From Streptococcus himalayensis (GTDB lineage Bacteria; Bacillota; Bacilli; Lactobacillales; Streptococcaceae): a DNA stretch of 64,000 bases. Position numbers and translations under genes: made by a program. The notes below the pieces were generated by a model. The model was not told the DNA's origin. It searched no databases and saw only the letters and a program-made list of their open reading frames with translations. Positions 49,192 through 58,841 of the stretch are shown here, in pieces. Positions within the stretch are counted from its first letter, which is position 1, and the number at the start of each line of letters is the position of its first letter. The DNA lies in contig NZ_CP016953.1 in the NCBI RefSeq assembly GCF_001708305.1, positions 2,065,501-2,129,500 on the forward strand. Reading direction: 5' to 3'.

Positions 49192-49250
49192 CGGGGGTGG
49201 GACGACAAAATCGATTTCTACGAAATCACGATTTTTGTCCCGCTCCCATT
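49192..49250 (-). terminator. lepA terminator hairpin
   Basis: GGGGGTGGGACGACAAAATC / GATTTTTGTCCCGCTCCC imperfect long stem with an AATCGATTT-type loop, located at the end of the leftward lepA gene. Confidence 0.6.
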
Positions 49251-51081
49251 ATTCATCATCCATGCTCAAGACGCTTAGGAAGGCTTCTTGTGGGACTTCG
49301 ACGCTTCCGATGGCTTTCATGCGTTTTTTCCCGGCTTTTTGTTTTTCAAGGAGTTTGCGTTTTCGTGAGACGTCTCCTCCGTAACATTTGGCCAAGACGT
49401 TTTTACGGAGGGCTTTGATGTCACTCCGTGCAACGATTTTTTGTCCGATAGCGGCTTGAATTGGGACTTCAAATTGCTGGCGTGGAATGATCTTCTTGAG
49501 CTTATCGACAATCAATTTTCCACGTTCATAGGCAAATTCTTTGTGGACGATAAAGCTGAGGGCATCGACCTTATCACCATTCAGGAGAATATCCATTTTC
49601 ACCAATTTCGATGGACGATATTCTGAAATTTCGTAGTCAAAACTTGCATAACCACGCGTTGAGGATTTTAATTTGTCAAAGAAATCAAAGACAATTTCGG
49701 CAAGCGGAATTTGATAAATGACATTGACACGGTTATCATCAATATAATCCATGGTCACAAAATCGCCACGCTTACGCTGTGCCAATTCCATAACAGCTCC
49801 GACATATTCCTGCGGTACCATGATTTGGGCCTTGACATATGGCTCTTCGATACTATCAATCTTAGTTGGATCTGGAAATTCAGATGGATTGGAAACTTCA
49901 ATGGTCTCACCGTCTGTCATATTGACATGGTACACTACGGATGGTGCTGTCATAATCAAGTCAATATTAAATTCTCGCTCAATCCGTTCTTGAATGACAT
50001 CCATGTGGAGTAAGCCCAAAAATCCGCATCGGAAACCAAATCCAAGTGCCTGAGAGGTTTCTGGTTCGAACTGCAAGCTGGCATCGTTGAGCTGTAATTT
50101 TTCAAGCGCCTCACGCAGGTCATTGTATTTGTTGGAATCAATCGGATAAATCCCTGCAAAGACCATGGGATTCATCTGCTTATAGCCTTCAAGTGGGGCA
50201 TCCGCTGGATTGGTCGCTAGGGTGACAGTATCACCGACACGGGTGTCAGCAACGGTCTTGATTGAGGCTGCAATATAGCCAACATCTCCTGTTGCAAGGT
50301 AATCGCGACCGACAGCTTTAGGAGTGAAAATTCCGACCTCTGTCACATCAAAGGTCTTGCCATTGCTCATCATCTGAATGGTGTCCCCAGGCTTAACCAC
50401 GCCGTCCATGACCCGCACTTGCAGGATAACCCCACGGTAGGCATCATAGACTGAGTCAAAAATCAAGGCTTTGAGAGGTGCTGTCACATCTCCTGACGGA
50501 GCAGGGACTTTTTCTACAATTTGCTCTAAAATCTCTTCAATTCCGATTCCTGCCTTGGCTGACGTCGGCACTGCCTCACTCGCATCTAGACCAATCACAT
50601 CTTCGATTTCTTGACGAACCCGTTCTGGATCTGCCGCTGGCAAGTCAATTTTATTGATAATCGGTAGGATTTCCAAATCATTATCAAGGGCTAGATAGAC
50701 ATTCGCAAGCGTCTGGGCTTCGATTCCCTGCGCCGCATCAACGACCAAAATCGCACCTTCACAGGCAGCTAGCGACCGCGATACTTCATAGGTAAAATCG
50801 ACGTGTCCCGGGGTGTCAATCAGGTGAAAAATGTAGGTTTCCCCGTCTTTTGCAGTATAGTTGAGCTCAATAGCGTTGAGTTTGATGGTAATCCCACGCT
50901 CACGCTCCAAGTCCATGCTATCCAGCAACTGGGCCTGCATTTCACGGCTGGAAACGGTCTCTGTTTTTTCTAAAATCCGATCTGCCAAGGTCGACTTCCC
51001 ATGGTCAATATGGGCAATAATCGAGAAATTCCGAATCTTCTCTTGGCGTTTCTTTAAATCTTCTAAGTTCATCTGTCTCAT
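49249..51081 (-). CDS. lepA: Elongation factor 4 (ribosomal back-translocase)
   Basis: A 610-residue translational GTPase, full length. G1 is [17 protein letters not shown]3 [15 protein letters not shown]4 [12 protein letters not shown]. The family-specific C-terminal domain ends [20 protein letters not shown]. LepA promotes back-translocation on stalled ribosomes and aids 30S assembly. No transmembrane segment. It stands alone with its own terminator. Confidence 0.97.
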   Translation of the reverse strand: MRQMNLEDLKKRQEKIRNFSIIAHIDHGKSTLADRILEKTETVSSREMQAQLLDSMDLERERGITIKLNAIELNYTAKDGETYIFHLIDTPGHVDFTYEVSRSLAACEGAILVVDAAQGIEAQTLANVYLALDNDLEILPIINKIDLPAADPERVRQEIEDVIGLDASEAVPTSAKAGIGIEEILEQIVEKVPAPSGDVTAPLKALIFDSVYDAYRGVILQVRVMDGVVKPGDTIQMMSNGKTFDVTEVGIFTPKAVGRDYLATGDVGYIAASIKTVADTRVGDTVTLATNPADAPLEGYKQMNPMVFAGIYPIDSNKYNDLREALEKLQLNDASLQFEPETSQALGFGFRCGFLGLLHMDVIQERIEREFNIDLIMTAPSVVYHVNMTDGETIEVSNPSEFPDPTKIDSIEEPYVKAQIMVPQEYVGAVMELAQRKRGDFVTMDYIDDNRVNVIYQIPLAEIVFDFFDKLKSSTRGYASFDYEISEYRPSKLVKMDILLNGDKVDALSFIVHKEFAYERGKLIVDKLKKIIPRQQFEVPIQAAIGQKIVARSDIKALRKNVLAKCYGGDVSRKRKLLEKQKAGKKRMKAIGSVEVPQEAFLSVLSMDDE

Positions 51082-51401
51082 CCTTTTAGGGTATTCCCTT
51101 TATTATATCACATCTATCGTATAATTTTCCACTCACTATCTAGCAAATTTTCAGAATCTTTCCTTCAATCAACCTACAAGCAGAAGTTCAAAAATCCAAT
51201 AATCGTTAAGATAAGGCTTCTTTGAATTTCTTATAAAAACGACACGCTTCCTATAACATTATAAGAATGCGCATTTGGATTTCGAAAGATGAAAACTTCA
51301 AATAATGAATTCTTATTACATTATATATAAAAAAGAGGAAATCTTTTATTCCTCTCCAAAATCTGGTTTTACAGCGACCAGCTATCATTGATAAAGAACT
51401 A
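51082..51401. other. Intergenic stretch upstream of lepA
   Basis: No gene seen. It contains the lepA promoter side, AT-rich DNA and the terminator of the next leftward gene at 51335-51360. Confidence 0.5.
51335..51360 (-). terminator. Terminator of the ASCH-domain gene
   Basis: GAGGAA / TTCCTC stem with an 8-base loop followed on the minus strand by a T6 run. Confidence 0.65.
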
Positions 51402-51854
51402 CTATTCATGTTTCAAGGGATAAACAACTTCAAACTCCTCTAAGACAAGTGGGGTTTTTTCTGTGAACGTCAACCCAACTTCCTCAAAATAAGGACGGAA
51501 AAATGCTTCATGTACCTTACGCCAATAGGCCAAGGACTTGTCGCCTTCTCCTTCTTTAAAGGCATGCGCCTCACTTACTTCTTCAAACGGTACAATGCTG
51601 ACTTTACAAATCTTGATGATGCAAACTGCTTGATTGTCTGCATTTAAAATCACATCCAGTTCACCAACTTGAGGAAGTGGCTCTGCATCTAATTCATAGA
51701 GTTCGTAGGCTGAAGCTGTTGCAGTTTTCTCCCCTCGCAGGACCAAATCAGCCAGTAAATCTGGCTCAACTCCAAACTGCCAAGCATCGATATCCTCTCC
51801 AATCTGAGGATTGAGAAGGCGGTAAGCCGCCCACATTTCTTCTGCTGTCATCAT
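51402..51854 (-). CDS. ASCH-domain protein
   Basis: A 150-residue protein with the ASCH fold seen in RNA-binding or nucleotide-processing proteins: DLVLRGEKTATASAYELYEL (the GxKxxT motif), then PQVGELDVILNADNQAVCII and EGDKSLAYWRKVHEAFF. Members include ASC-1 homologues and YqfB-like amidohydrolases; this one resembles the group annotated ASCH domain-containing in streptococci. It begins exactly after the pseudouridine synthase gene ends, so they share a transcript. Confidence 0.85.
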   Translation of the reverse strand: MMTAEEMWAAYRLLNPQIGEDIDAWQFGVEPDLLADLVLRGEKTATASAYELYELDAEPLPQVGELDVILNADNQAVCIIKICKVSIVPFEEVSEAHAFKEGEGDKSLAYWRKVHEAFFRPYFEEVGLTFTEKTPLVLEEFEVVYPLKHE

Positions 51855-52589
51855 TTATTTCTCCTTATGTTTCATAAAATGCTCTACGATATACTGCTTT
51901 TCCTGTTCAGTCAAGGTACGATAAGCTCCCACTGGGAGCTCCTCCTCTAAGACAAAATGACCAAAGCCTATGCGTTTAAGGGCGGTCACCTTGACTCCGT
52001 AGGCTAAAAACATCTTTTTGACCTGATGAAATTTTCCTTCTGAAATCCGAATTCTTGCACGACTAAAGGAAATATCTGCTGACAAAATCTCTAGAATCGC
52101 AGGTTGGCAAACCGTTCCATCTAAAAATTCTACCCCATTTTTGAAAAAGGTTACCGCATCAGGAGATAAAAAGCCATTCACCTCCACCTCATAGACCTTG
52201 TCCACATGGTACTTGGGGTGGAGCATCCGAAAGCCCAAGGGGCCATTATTGGTAATGAGCAACAACCCTTCTGTATCCCTGTCCAATCGACCAATTGGAT
52301 AGAGTCCCGCTCGTCTGTCTTTTTCTGCAATGAGGTCAATCACCGTCTGGTGTGTGGCATCTGATACGGCAGAGACGACCCCAGCGGGTTTATGGAGTAG
52401 GTAATAAACAGCTGACTCAAGCCCCACCTTTTCCCCACCCACCTCTATGACCTGCAAACCAGGGTCCACAATTTGACTACCAGTCGTAGCAAACATGCCA
52501 TCCACCGTCACCTGCCGACTTTTGAGCAAAGTTTTAATCTGCTTACGCGAACCCAAGCCCGCCTTTTCTAAACACTTATCTAATCGCAT
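51855..52589 (-). CDS. rsuA: 16S rRNA pseudouridine synthase, RsuA family
   Basis: A 244-residue enzyme. The N-terminus is an S4 RNA-binding domain (RLDKCLEKAGLGSRKQIKTL, VTVDG) and the catalytic motif is GRLDRDTEGLLLITNNG with the essential Asp. C-terminal KFHQVKKMFLAYGVKVTALK is typical of RsuA/RluB/E/F. It converts a uridine of 16S rRNA (516 in E. coli) to pseudouridine; the exact site here is by family. First gene of a pair with the ASCH protein. Confidence 0.92.
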   Translation of the reverse strand: MRLDKCLEKAGLGSRKQIKTLLKSRQVTVDGMFATTGSQIVDPGLQVIEVGGEKVGLESAVYYLLHKPAGVVSAVSDATHQTVIDLIAEKDRRAGLYPIGRLDRDTEGLLLITNNGPLGFRMLHPKYHVDKVYEVEVNGFLSPDAVTFFKNGVEFLDGTVCQPAILEILSADISFSRARIRISEGKFHQVKKMFLAYGVKVTALKRIGFGHFVLEEELPVGAYRTLTEQEKQYIVEHFMKHKEK

Positions 52590-52607
52590 GGATCTATTCT
52601 ATATTCG

Positions 52608-53150
52608 TCATCTATCTTTTTCATAGGCCTTATACTCAAAGAGAAAGCGATAGCCAAGCTGTTCTGCTAAATTTTTCGAGGCCTCATTATGTGCATCCCA
52701 CAAGGGCAATACTCCTCTTCGACAAGATTCCAACATCATCTGCGCTGCTAAACTACGAGCATACCCTTGTCGTCGATGATTAGGAGCCGTTGCAATCTCA
52801 ATTTCAATCGCTCCTTGATAGACCAAGCCAGTCGAAATCCCTGCACAGACACGTTCCTGACCTATCACCACGAAGCCATATCCACCTGCAGCTTGAAAGT
52901 CTGAAAAGGTCTGCCAAGCACCTTTTAAATCCTCAGACCAAACCTCATCTTGCAGACGCTTGAAAATCTCGGAATCAATCGCCTGTATCTCTGCTTGCTG
53001 AGGAAGAGCTTGGATAAGCTGGGCTAGGTGCTTCACATCAACATCCGCTTGAGCCTGAAAAGCATAGCGAGTAAAACACTTCACGCTCGTTTCCTCTTGG
53101 AACATCTCCTGCCAATCTGCTTCCTCAGAAATGATAATCTTATGCATCAA
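52608..53150 (-). CDS. GNAT-family N-acetyltransferase
   Basis: A 180-residue protein. Motif A is EIEIATAPNHRRQGYARSLA AQM with RRQGYA for acetyl-CoA binding; FVVIGQERVCAGISTGLVYQ forms the preceding beta strands; NEASKNLAEQLGYRFLFEYK is motif B. It resembles the GNAT_acetyltran group of the ZbmA/YjcK type. Substrate unknown. It ends 18 bases before the rsuA start, so may be co-transcribed. Confidence 0.85.
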   Translation of the reverse strand: MMHKIIISEEADWQEMFQEETSVKCFTRYAFQAQADVDVKHLAQLIQALPQQAEIQAIDSEIFKRLQDEVWSEDLKGAWQTFSDFQAAGGYGFVVIGQERVCAGISTGLVYQGAIEIEIATAPNHRRQGYARSLAAQMMLESCRRGVLPLWDAHNEASKNLAEQLGYRFLFEYKAYEKDR

Positions 53151-53162
53151 GTCATACGTGTC

Positions 53163-53351
53163 TCAGTAAGTAGTCCAAAGAGTTTTATTACTTTCGCCTG
53201 CTAGAAAAAGGAAATTTCCCAAATCATATAGAAAGCTCCGTTCACTATCATCCGAAAACAATCTCCCCACCCCTGACGCTAGTCCATAGTGAACCATATT
53301 TTTCTGCCAAGATTGAAAGGCAGGAATTGTTCTTACTGCGTGTTCTTTCAT
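53163..53351 (-). CDS. Hypothetical protein (62 aa), possible gene fragment
   Basis: ATG 53351 overlaps the stop of the fragment upstream (ATGA). Reads KEHAVRTIPAFQSWQKNMVH ... SFLYDLGNFLFLAGESNKTL. No family recognised. It may be the C-terminal part of an originally longer gene. Confidence 0.4.
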   Translation of the reverse strand: MKEHAVRTIPAFQSWQKNMVHYGLASGVGRLFSDDSERSFLYDLGNFLFLAGESNKTLWTTY

Positions 53352-53551
53352 GTTTCTATCACTCCATTTAGCCAACTCACGATGCCTTGCATGACTTCTT
53401 CCTTATCCCACATGGTCGTGACCGACCACTGCATAACCTGCTTGATTGAAAAACAAGCAGAAGCATCGTCTCGCTCGATATGCTCAATCATGCCGTACAC
53501 GATTTGAATGACTGCTTTTGGCTCATCGATTGCCCATAGAATCTCCCTGGT
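53348..53551 (-). pseudogene. Short coding remnant upstream of the 62-aa gene
   Basis: Open frame TREILWAIDEPKAVIQIVYG, MIEHIERDDASACFSIKQVM, QWSVTTMWDKEEVMQGIVSW with no good start. Its stop overlaps the next ATG, so it once was a translated neighbour. It may start at the internal ATG (MIEHIERDD) or be a truncated gene. Confidence 0.35.
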
Positions 53552-53603
53552 TTGCCGTTACTCAAAACATCATCCTGTCACTTTTTTGTCTTTCCCAGTT
53601 GAT

Positions 53604-54302
53604 TTATTTTAAGCTCCAGCCACCGTCAATCTTGAGGATTTCCCCCTGCATACCACTAGCTTTTCCGCTGGCCAAAAAGAGGGTGACTTCAGCAATTTCT
53701 TCTGGCTCTAGCCAACGCTTAATCGGCGTTTCAGCCGCAACCCAATCTGCGAGGCCTCCTTCTTCAAAGTCACTAGCCGTCATGGCTGTCTTGATCGCAC
53801 CTGGTGCTAAGCCAAAGACCTGAATACCCTTGTCTGCGTAGTCGAGTGCTAACTGCTTGGTAAAACCTGCAAGGGCATGCTTACTAGTCGTATAGGCTGC
53901 ACCACCGCCACCTGCTAGGAAACTAGCAATCGAGCACATGTTGATAATGATACCTGCCTTTTTTTCCAGCATCTTTGTCAAATAAAAACGGGTAATCCGC
54001 ATGGTCGCAAGCAGATTAATAGCTAAGATGTCCTCGATTTCTTCCTCACTCGTATCTAAAAGTGCCTTGTAAGCATCCAATTTCCCAGCGGTATTGCAGA
54101 GAATATCCACTTCTGGTAGCCAGTCAAAAAGCGGCACTAAGTTATCCCGTAAATCAAGTTTTAGAAAATGAAAGGCACCGACTAATAAGGGTTTTTCTCC
54201 CTTATCGACACCATAGACCTCATAGCCATGCTCCAAAAACAGCTGAGCCTGAGCCCGTCCAATGCCTGAGGAGACCCCTGTTACAAGGACTTTCTTAGTC
54301 AT
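53604..54302 (-). CDS. Short-chain dehydrogenase/reductase (3-oxoacyl-ACP-reductase-like)
   Basis: A 232-residue SDR. Nucleotide-binding motif is LVTGVSSGIGRAQAQLF, NTAG in DILCNTAGKL, catalytic Ser in INMCSIASFL and YxxxK in AAYTTSKHALAGF. The end DGGWSLK fits FabG-like enzymes. The second half of the Rossmann segment (VYGVDKGEKP) suggests NAD preference. It is not next to fatty-acid genes, so its substrate is unknown; 3-oxoacyl-ACP reductase is the usual label. It overlaps the Tad2-like gene by eight bases. Confidence 0.85.
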   Translation of the reverse strand: MTKKVLVTGVSSGIGRAQAQLFLEHGYEVYGVDKGEKPLLVGAFHFLKLDLRDNLVPLFDWLPEVDILCNTAGKLDAYKALLDTSEEEIEDILAINLLATMRITRFYLTKMLEKKAGIIINMCSIASFLAGGGGAAYTTSKHALAGFTKQLALDYADKGIQVFGLAPGAIKTAMTASDFEEGGLADWVAAETPIKRWLEPEEIAEVTLFLASGKASGMQGEILKIDGGWSLK

Positions 54303-54531
54303 GGACTTCCACCCAGTCTGTCGCTAAGACATCACACGGTGTCGGGCTCCACATAGAAAAACCCTCACCCTCGCCTGACACATTGATTAAAAAGTAGGGC
54401 GTTACTTCAAGTGCTACACCATTTTGCTCAATCGTGTCAAAGAGTTGGACATAGTTTTCAGCCCCGCCCCAGCCTGTACGGACGTATTTCTTCTTAGCTT
54501 TTAGTCCCGGTAAAATGTCTTCAAATGTCAT
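54295..54531 (-). CDS. DUF2829/Tad2-family protein (78 aa)
   Basis: TFEDILPGLKAKKKYVRTGW, then GGAENYVQLFDT, VTPYFLINVSGEGEGFSMWS and DVLATDWVEV match the DUF2829 pattern (F..AL..LK.G....R.GW.G ... W.P...DLLA.DW). Phage members named Tad2 bind the cyclic ADP-ribose signal of Thoeris immunity and so block it. In this chromosome it sits with an SDR gene, not in a prophage, so its role may differ. Overlap with the SDR gene suggests one operon. Family call good; function inferred. Confidence 0.7.
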   Translation of the reverse strand: MTFEDILPGLKAKKKYVRTGWGGAENYVQLFDTIEQNGVALEVTPYFLINVSGEGEGFSMWSPTPCDVLATDWVEVHD

Positions 54532-54694
54532 ATTTTTTCTCCTTTAGTGGCTATAAACCTTGATTTCAAAAGGTTTTCACAACCTTCTTTTCTATTTTTG
54601 ATTAGAAGTTACTGGATAACTCCTTTATCTTTTGGAATTTTTATAATCTATCTACTGAAATGAATTTCACGCGCCCATTTCTAGCAAACTTCCC

Positions 54695-55153
54695 TTACTC
54701 CAGTTCCTTTTTCATCTTGACAAAAAGATGAATACCGCCGTTGCTTTCCATCGGTACTCGCTGGACAAATTCAAAGCCCATATTCAGATAGAGTTGCTGA
54801 GCACGAGCATTAAAATCCGCCACTGAAAGAGACACAACCTTGCTTGGTATGTGGATAGAACAGTAGTCCAAAATCACCTGCATAAAGGCTTTTCCCTCTC
54901 CCTTGCCACAATACTCAGGTTTCATTCCTAGACCCAACTCAAGAACCGCTCCATCTGTATTGACTGTAAAATAGCCATAAAGCTTGCCATCTCTCAGCAC
55001 TTGGTAATAGTTGTCTCCTCGTAAATCCGAGTTCACCATCTCCTGATAATCTTCTAGATCATTTTCTAAATCATAAAAATCATACGGAGCTGGATAGTGC
55101 CAGTGGTTCGCAATTTCCATAGCATGCTCTTGGCTTAATAGCTCAATCTTCAT
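54695..55153 (-). CDS. GNAT-family N-acetyltransferase
   Basis: A 152-residue protein. ATG 55153 (KIELLSQEHAMEIANHW) lies behind GGGAGAG and overlaps the stop of the upstream acetyltransferase by 11 bases; a longer frame start is not supported. Motif A is LGLGMKPEYCGKGEGKAFMQ, motif B SVADFNARAQQLYLNMGF. Substrate unknown. Co-translated with the next gene upstream. Confidence 0.88.
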   Translation of the reverse strand: MKIELLSQEHAMEIANHWHYPAPYDFYDLENDLEDYQEMVNSDLRGDNYYQVLRDGKLYGYFTVNTDGAVLELGLGMKPEYCGKGEGKAFMQVILDYCSIHIPSKVVSLSVADFNARAQQLYLNMGFEFVQRVPMESNGGIHLFVKMKKELE

Positions 55154-55586
55154 CTGCTCTCTCCCATCGTAAGAAAAATCGTTTTTGGTCTGCTTTTTCT
55201 TCACAACCAAGTCTGCGGTAACATTCGTGAGCTCCTTCTCGCATGATACCAGAATTAATCCGTAAGCCATGATAGCCTGCCTTTTTGCCTATCGTTTTGA
55301 TACCTTCTATCAAAGCACGTGCATGACCTTTCCCGCGCGCTTCTTTTTTGACTGCCAAAGCGAGTAAATTCAGCAAAGGCTCAACATACAGACAGTCATA
55401 GGCAGTAGCATGAGCGTAGCCCACAACTTCTCCCTCCTCTTCACAGACAAGAATGATATGCTCCTCACGTAAGAGTAAGTCCCTTAACCGCTTCTGCGTA
55501 GCTTCCAGCGGAAAATCATATCCTAAACTATCAGCGTTGAGGAGGCAAATTGCTTTGCCATCTCGTTCCTGTGCTGGTCGAATCAT
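55143..55586 (-). CDS. GNAT-family N-acetyltransferase
   Basis: A 147-residue protein starting at ATG 55586 (IRPAQERDGKAICLLNADSL) with GGAGGTGA seven bases upstream. Motif A LLNLLALAVKKEARGKGHAR ALIEG contains ARGKGHA; motif B is INSGIMREGAHECYRRLG. First of two overlapping acetyltransferase genes. Substrate unknown. Confidence 0.9.
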   Translation of the reverse strand: MIRPAQERDGKAICLLNADSLGYDFPLEATQKRLRDLLLREEHIILVCEEEGEVVGYAHATAYDCLYVEPLLNLLALAVKKEARGKGHARALIEGIKTIGKKAGYHGLRINSGIMREGAHECYRRLGCEEKADQKRFFLRWERADED

Positions 55587-55740
55587 GAACTCACCTCCAG
55601 TCTTTATTATAGCATAGAAGCGAGCATTTTTGTAGCAAGAAAAAACGAGGAAAAGACCCACCCTTCTCATCCTCGTGTGACGACTGACTGCTAAAGAAAA
55701 AAATGGACAACTATCGCTTTCAAACCACTGTCAGATAGAT

Positions 55741-56673
55741 TTAGTTGCCTGCTACTTCTTGCAGCCATTGTTTAGCATCCTCTAAGGGGGACTGGGTTTC
55801 CACGTCCGGCTCTAGAGGATGATTTTCATAGATCCGCCCTGTACTATCCTTAATTCGCCCTGTGCTTAGGACAAGCTCCGCCCCATCATACATGGGATAA
55901 GACATGTTAGAAGTCGTGTAGCCTGCAGTGGCTTGGCCAAAAGTCCTCACTTGAGGCAGTTGCTGCAAGGCAAGTATCAAGATTTCCGCAGAACTCGCCG
56001 TCTCAGCACTCATCAATATAGCAATCGGAACTTCCTTCCTGTTTTTGGTCGTTCCCTTTATCTCTCTAAGATTTTCCAAACTTACTTTCGAGGACTGCTG
56101 CTCACTATAAACAATCTCAAACAGCGTCTTGTCTCTCAGCCAAACGTCAAATCCCGCTGCCATCGCATCCAACCTGCCGCCACTATTGTGACGGACATCC
56201 ACAATGATCCCCTTCACATCTTGGGCGATGACTCCTGCAATCTTATCTATATAAGCAGCCGCTTGCTTTTCATTTCCTGAAAAGGAAGGCAAGGTTAGCA
56301 AAAGAAATTCACCTTCTCTTCGCACTTCCGGCAACTCACTCTTCCTTTTTCGGAGAACCTTAACTTCTTCTGGCGTGTAAAAGTGAGAATGCTTGCCCCC
56401 AGCTTTTTGTGCCAAGTCTTTCAGCAAGGGATAAGTATCTTCATATCGCTTCATTTGGCTCCATTGTCCCCGTACAGTCTCCTCGGCTTTATGAAACTCT
56501 TCATCCGCATATAAGCCAAAATGCATCCGATACAGGGCACTCTCTGCATACTGCACAGGACTTGGACGCACAATCGTCACCCCATAACGAGGAGCTAGGT
56601 AGAAAAAGAGCCCAATCAAGGCCAAACATACCATTGCCACCACCGTCAAACAGCCGACACATCCTTTTTTCAT
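55741..56673 (-). CDS. S41-family peptidase (membrane-anchored)
   Basis: A 310-residue protein. ATG 56673 follows AAAAGGAGGTGG. An N-terminal helix (CLTVVAMVCLALIGLFFYLA) anchors it, with the protease outside. The S41 fold is seen in GIIVDVRHNSGGRLDAMAAG (oxyanion region), and the catalytic serine in ILMSAETASSAEILILAL; KDSTGRIYENHPLEPDVE ends the domain. No PDZ domain is visible, unlike CtpA proteins. It may process envelope proteins; target unknown. Confidence 0.85.
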   Translation of the reverse strand: MKKGCVGCLTVVAMVCLALIGLFFYLAPRYGVTIVRPSPVQYAESALYRMHFGLYADEEFHKAEETVRGQWSQMKRYEDTYPLLKDLAQKAGGKHSHFYTPEEVKVLRKRKSELPEVRREGEFLLLTLPSFSGNEKQAAAYIDKIAGVIAQDVKGIIVDVRHNSGGRLDAMAAGFDVWLRDKTLFEIVYSEQQSSKVSLENLREIKGTTKNRKEVPIAILMSAETASSAEILILALQQLPQVRTFGQATAGYTTSNMSYPMYDGAELVLSTGRIKDSTGRIYENHPLEPDVETQSPLEDAKQWLQEVAGN

Positions 56674-56872
56674 GGTGCCACCTCCTTTTCTTTGAGTATA
56701 CCTCAAAAAGAAAAGGCACTCCATAACTTGAGCTTACATTTTCTAAGGATTTCTTACAATTCTGTAAGAAAAAAAGCTGGGCAAACACTCCAACTTTTTA
56801 ACCATTTTTTTCTAAAAAATCCATCACTAAGCACCTAATCAATCTAACCTATCAGCTAAATTTTTTTCACCA

Positions 56873-58276
56873 TCATGATTGATTTTCACGATTGACTTCT
56901 GAATGCTGGTAGCCATAAAAGGCATAAATCAGCGTTCCGATAATCAGGGCAAGTCCAAAAGCAATCCACGTATCGGCACTGTATTGGGTCATGAACGAGA
57001 GGCAGATAACAATAGACAAAATCGGCAAAAACGGAACCAAAGGGGTACGGAATTGCCCTTCTTTAGGCTCTCCCTGATCCTTACGGAGCTTGATGATCGC
57101 ATAGGCCAGCATAATGAGATAAGCCAGCGTACAAATGTTCAGAAAGGACGCAATACTTGCTAGTGGGAAAATCCCTGCACAAATGGCAGAAACTACCCCT
57201 ACCAAAATCGTTGCATTCTTTGGAACCTTGCTGGTCTTGGTTAATTGTTCAAAAGAACGAGGTAAGAGACCATCACGAGCCACACTGTAAATCATCCTAG
57301 AAAGGGCATAGCTCATGGAAATGCAAACTGTAATCAAAGTCAAAACAGCGACAACCGAAATATAATTGGCTGCCCAGTCAAGGCCTGCACTCCGAAGAGC
57401 AAACGCCACAGCATCCGGCACATTTAATTGGCTGTAATGAACAATCCCTGTCAAGACCAAGGTCACCAAGGCATACAAGATTGTCACGATACTAAGCGAG
57501 AGAACAATTCCTTTTGGAATATTCTTTTGAGGGTCTTTGACCTCATCCACAGCCATAGAAATCGATTCAAAGCCTAAAAAGGCAAAAAACATAATCGAGG
57601 CACCTGCCATAATTCCGGTCTTGCCTCCATAGATTTGTCCAAAGCCAAAGGGTGCAAAATCAGACCAATTCTCAGGCTTGATGAAAAAGAAACCAGCAAT
57701 GATAAAGAGGGCAAGAGCTGAAAATTTAAACAATACCAAAACAGAATTAAAACGCAACGCTGCCTTGGAATTTAGCAATACCACACCTGTCACCAGAGCC
57801 ACCACAACAATTGGCAACAAATCCACATAAGTCCCTGCTTGAGGATTAAAGGTGCCGTTCAGTGCCGTAGGCAAGCTCACTCCGAAATTTCCCAAGAGCC
57901 CCTTTAAATAAGCTGCCCAACCAGAAGCCACACCAGAGACAGCCGTCATAAACTCCATCATCGTCAGCCAACCAGCCAGCCAAGCTGGAAACTCCCCTAA
58001 AACAGCGTAGAGGTAGGAATAGGCCCCACCCGTCGCAGGGATACGTGAGGCAAATTCAGCAAAAAACAAGGCTGAAATGCTGACACACAAAGCTGAAATA
58101 ATAATCGAGATAATGAGAGCTGGGCCTGCATACTGAGCCGCTCCAATCCCTGTAATGGTGAAAATCCCTGTCCCCACCATGGCACCAATCCCCAGTACAA
58201 TCAAATCATAAATCTTGAGATGCCGCTTCATATCCGTTCGGTCTTGGCTGACATCTTTTTTTCTAAAAATGTGCAT
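56873..58276 (-). CDS. APC-superfamily amino acid permease
   Basis: A 467-residue transporter with about 12 transmembrane helices. Consensus motif near the N-terminus: LGIGAMVGTGIFTITGIGAA QYAG; later FFAFLGFESISMAVDEVKDP QKNIP, the second APC signature. Such proteins (YfnA/CAT-like) import amino acids with protons. Substrate unknown, cationic or branched amino acids are likely. The gene is alone, with a short hairpin after it. Confidence 0.92.
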   Translation of the reverse strand: MHIFRKKDVSQDRTDMKRHLKIYDLIVLGIGAMVGTGIFTITGIGAAQYAGPALIISIIISALCVSISALFFAEFASRIPATGGAYSYLYAVLGEFPAWLAGWLTMMEFMTAVSGVASGWAAYLKGLLGNFGVSLPTALNGTFNPQAGTYVDLLPIVVVALVTGVVLLNSKAALRFNSVLVLFKFSALALFIIAGFFFIKPENWSDFAPFGFGQIYGGKTGIMAGASIMFFAFLGFESISMAVDEVKDPQKNIPKGIVLSLSIVTILYALVTLVLTGIVHYSQLNVPDAVAFALRSAGLDWAANYISVVAVLTLITVCISMSYALSRMIYSVARDGLLPRSFEQLTKTSKVPKNATILVGVVSAICAGIFPLASIASFLNICTLAYLIMLAYAIIKLRKDQGEPKEGQFRTPLVPFLPILSIVICLSFMTQYSADTWIAFGLALIIGTLIYAFYGYQHSEVNRENQS

Positions 58277-58559
58277 ATCTTTCTCCTTTGTTGATACACC
58301 ATTTTACCATAGTTTAACCGATTTGAAAACCAGTCAGATGTCCTTTTCTTGCATAAATATTTGAAGGAAGTCCAAAAATATGCCACCATAGAATTAGAAA
58401 ACGTTTTCGCTATTTTGGAAGAAGAGGAGTATGCTAACAGTTGTTTCTCTTGTCAACCGTGAAGCTCAAATCGAGCCTTTCTTCTCCAAACCTAGAAAAA
58501 AACGAGGCTTATTTTTGAAAACCTCGATTTCTTTCTCACTCCTATGATTGGAGGTCCTG

Positions 58560-58841
58560 ATGACTTTATTACAGTTTCTTAAACAACGATTTCACTATTT
58601 GATTTACCTCGGCTTTTTCCTCTGGATAGGTGGATTTTTCTTTGAACCAACCCATCTCATTCCTCATTATCAGGGAGCCTTTCGTTGGGGTGGATTTTTA
58701 GTGTTCCAACTCCTGCCAGCCATGGGGCTCATTTCCCTCATCCTATCCATTCTTTTTCGAAAATGGGGCTATGCAATTCTCAGCCTGTGCTTGATTTTTG
58801 CCTTTCCCATTACCCTGCTCTTGTGTGGAGGGGGTCTCTAA
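58560..58841 (+). CDS. Hypothetical membrane protein (93 aa)
   Basis: Three predicted helices (YLIYLGFFLWIGGFFF, GGFLVFQLLPAMGLISLILS, YAILSLCLIFAFPITLLL). ATG 58560 has GGAGG five bases upstream. It overlaps the convergent DUF2798 gene by four bases. No family recognised. Confidence 0.7.
   Translation: MTLLQFLKQRFHYLIYLGFFLWIGGFFFEPTHLIPHYQGAFRWGGFLVFQLLPAMGLISLILSILFRKWGYAILSLCLIFAFPITLLLCGGGL

Noticed and set aside
58431..58547. 38-codon rightward frame upstream of the 93-aa membrane protein
   Set aside because: AGGAG is only two bases from the ATG and the peptide looks random; not enough support.
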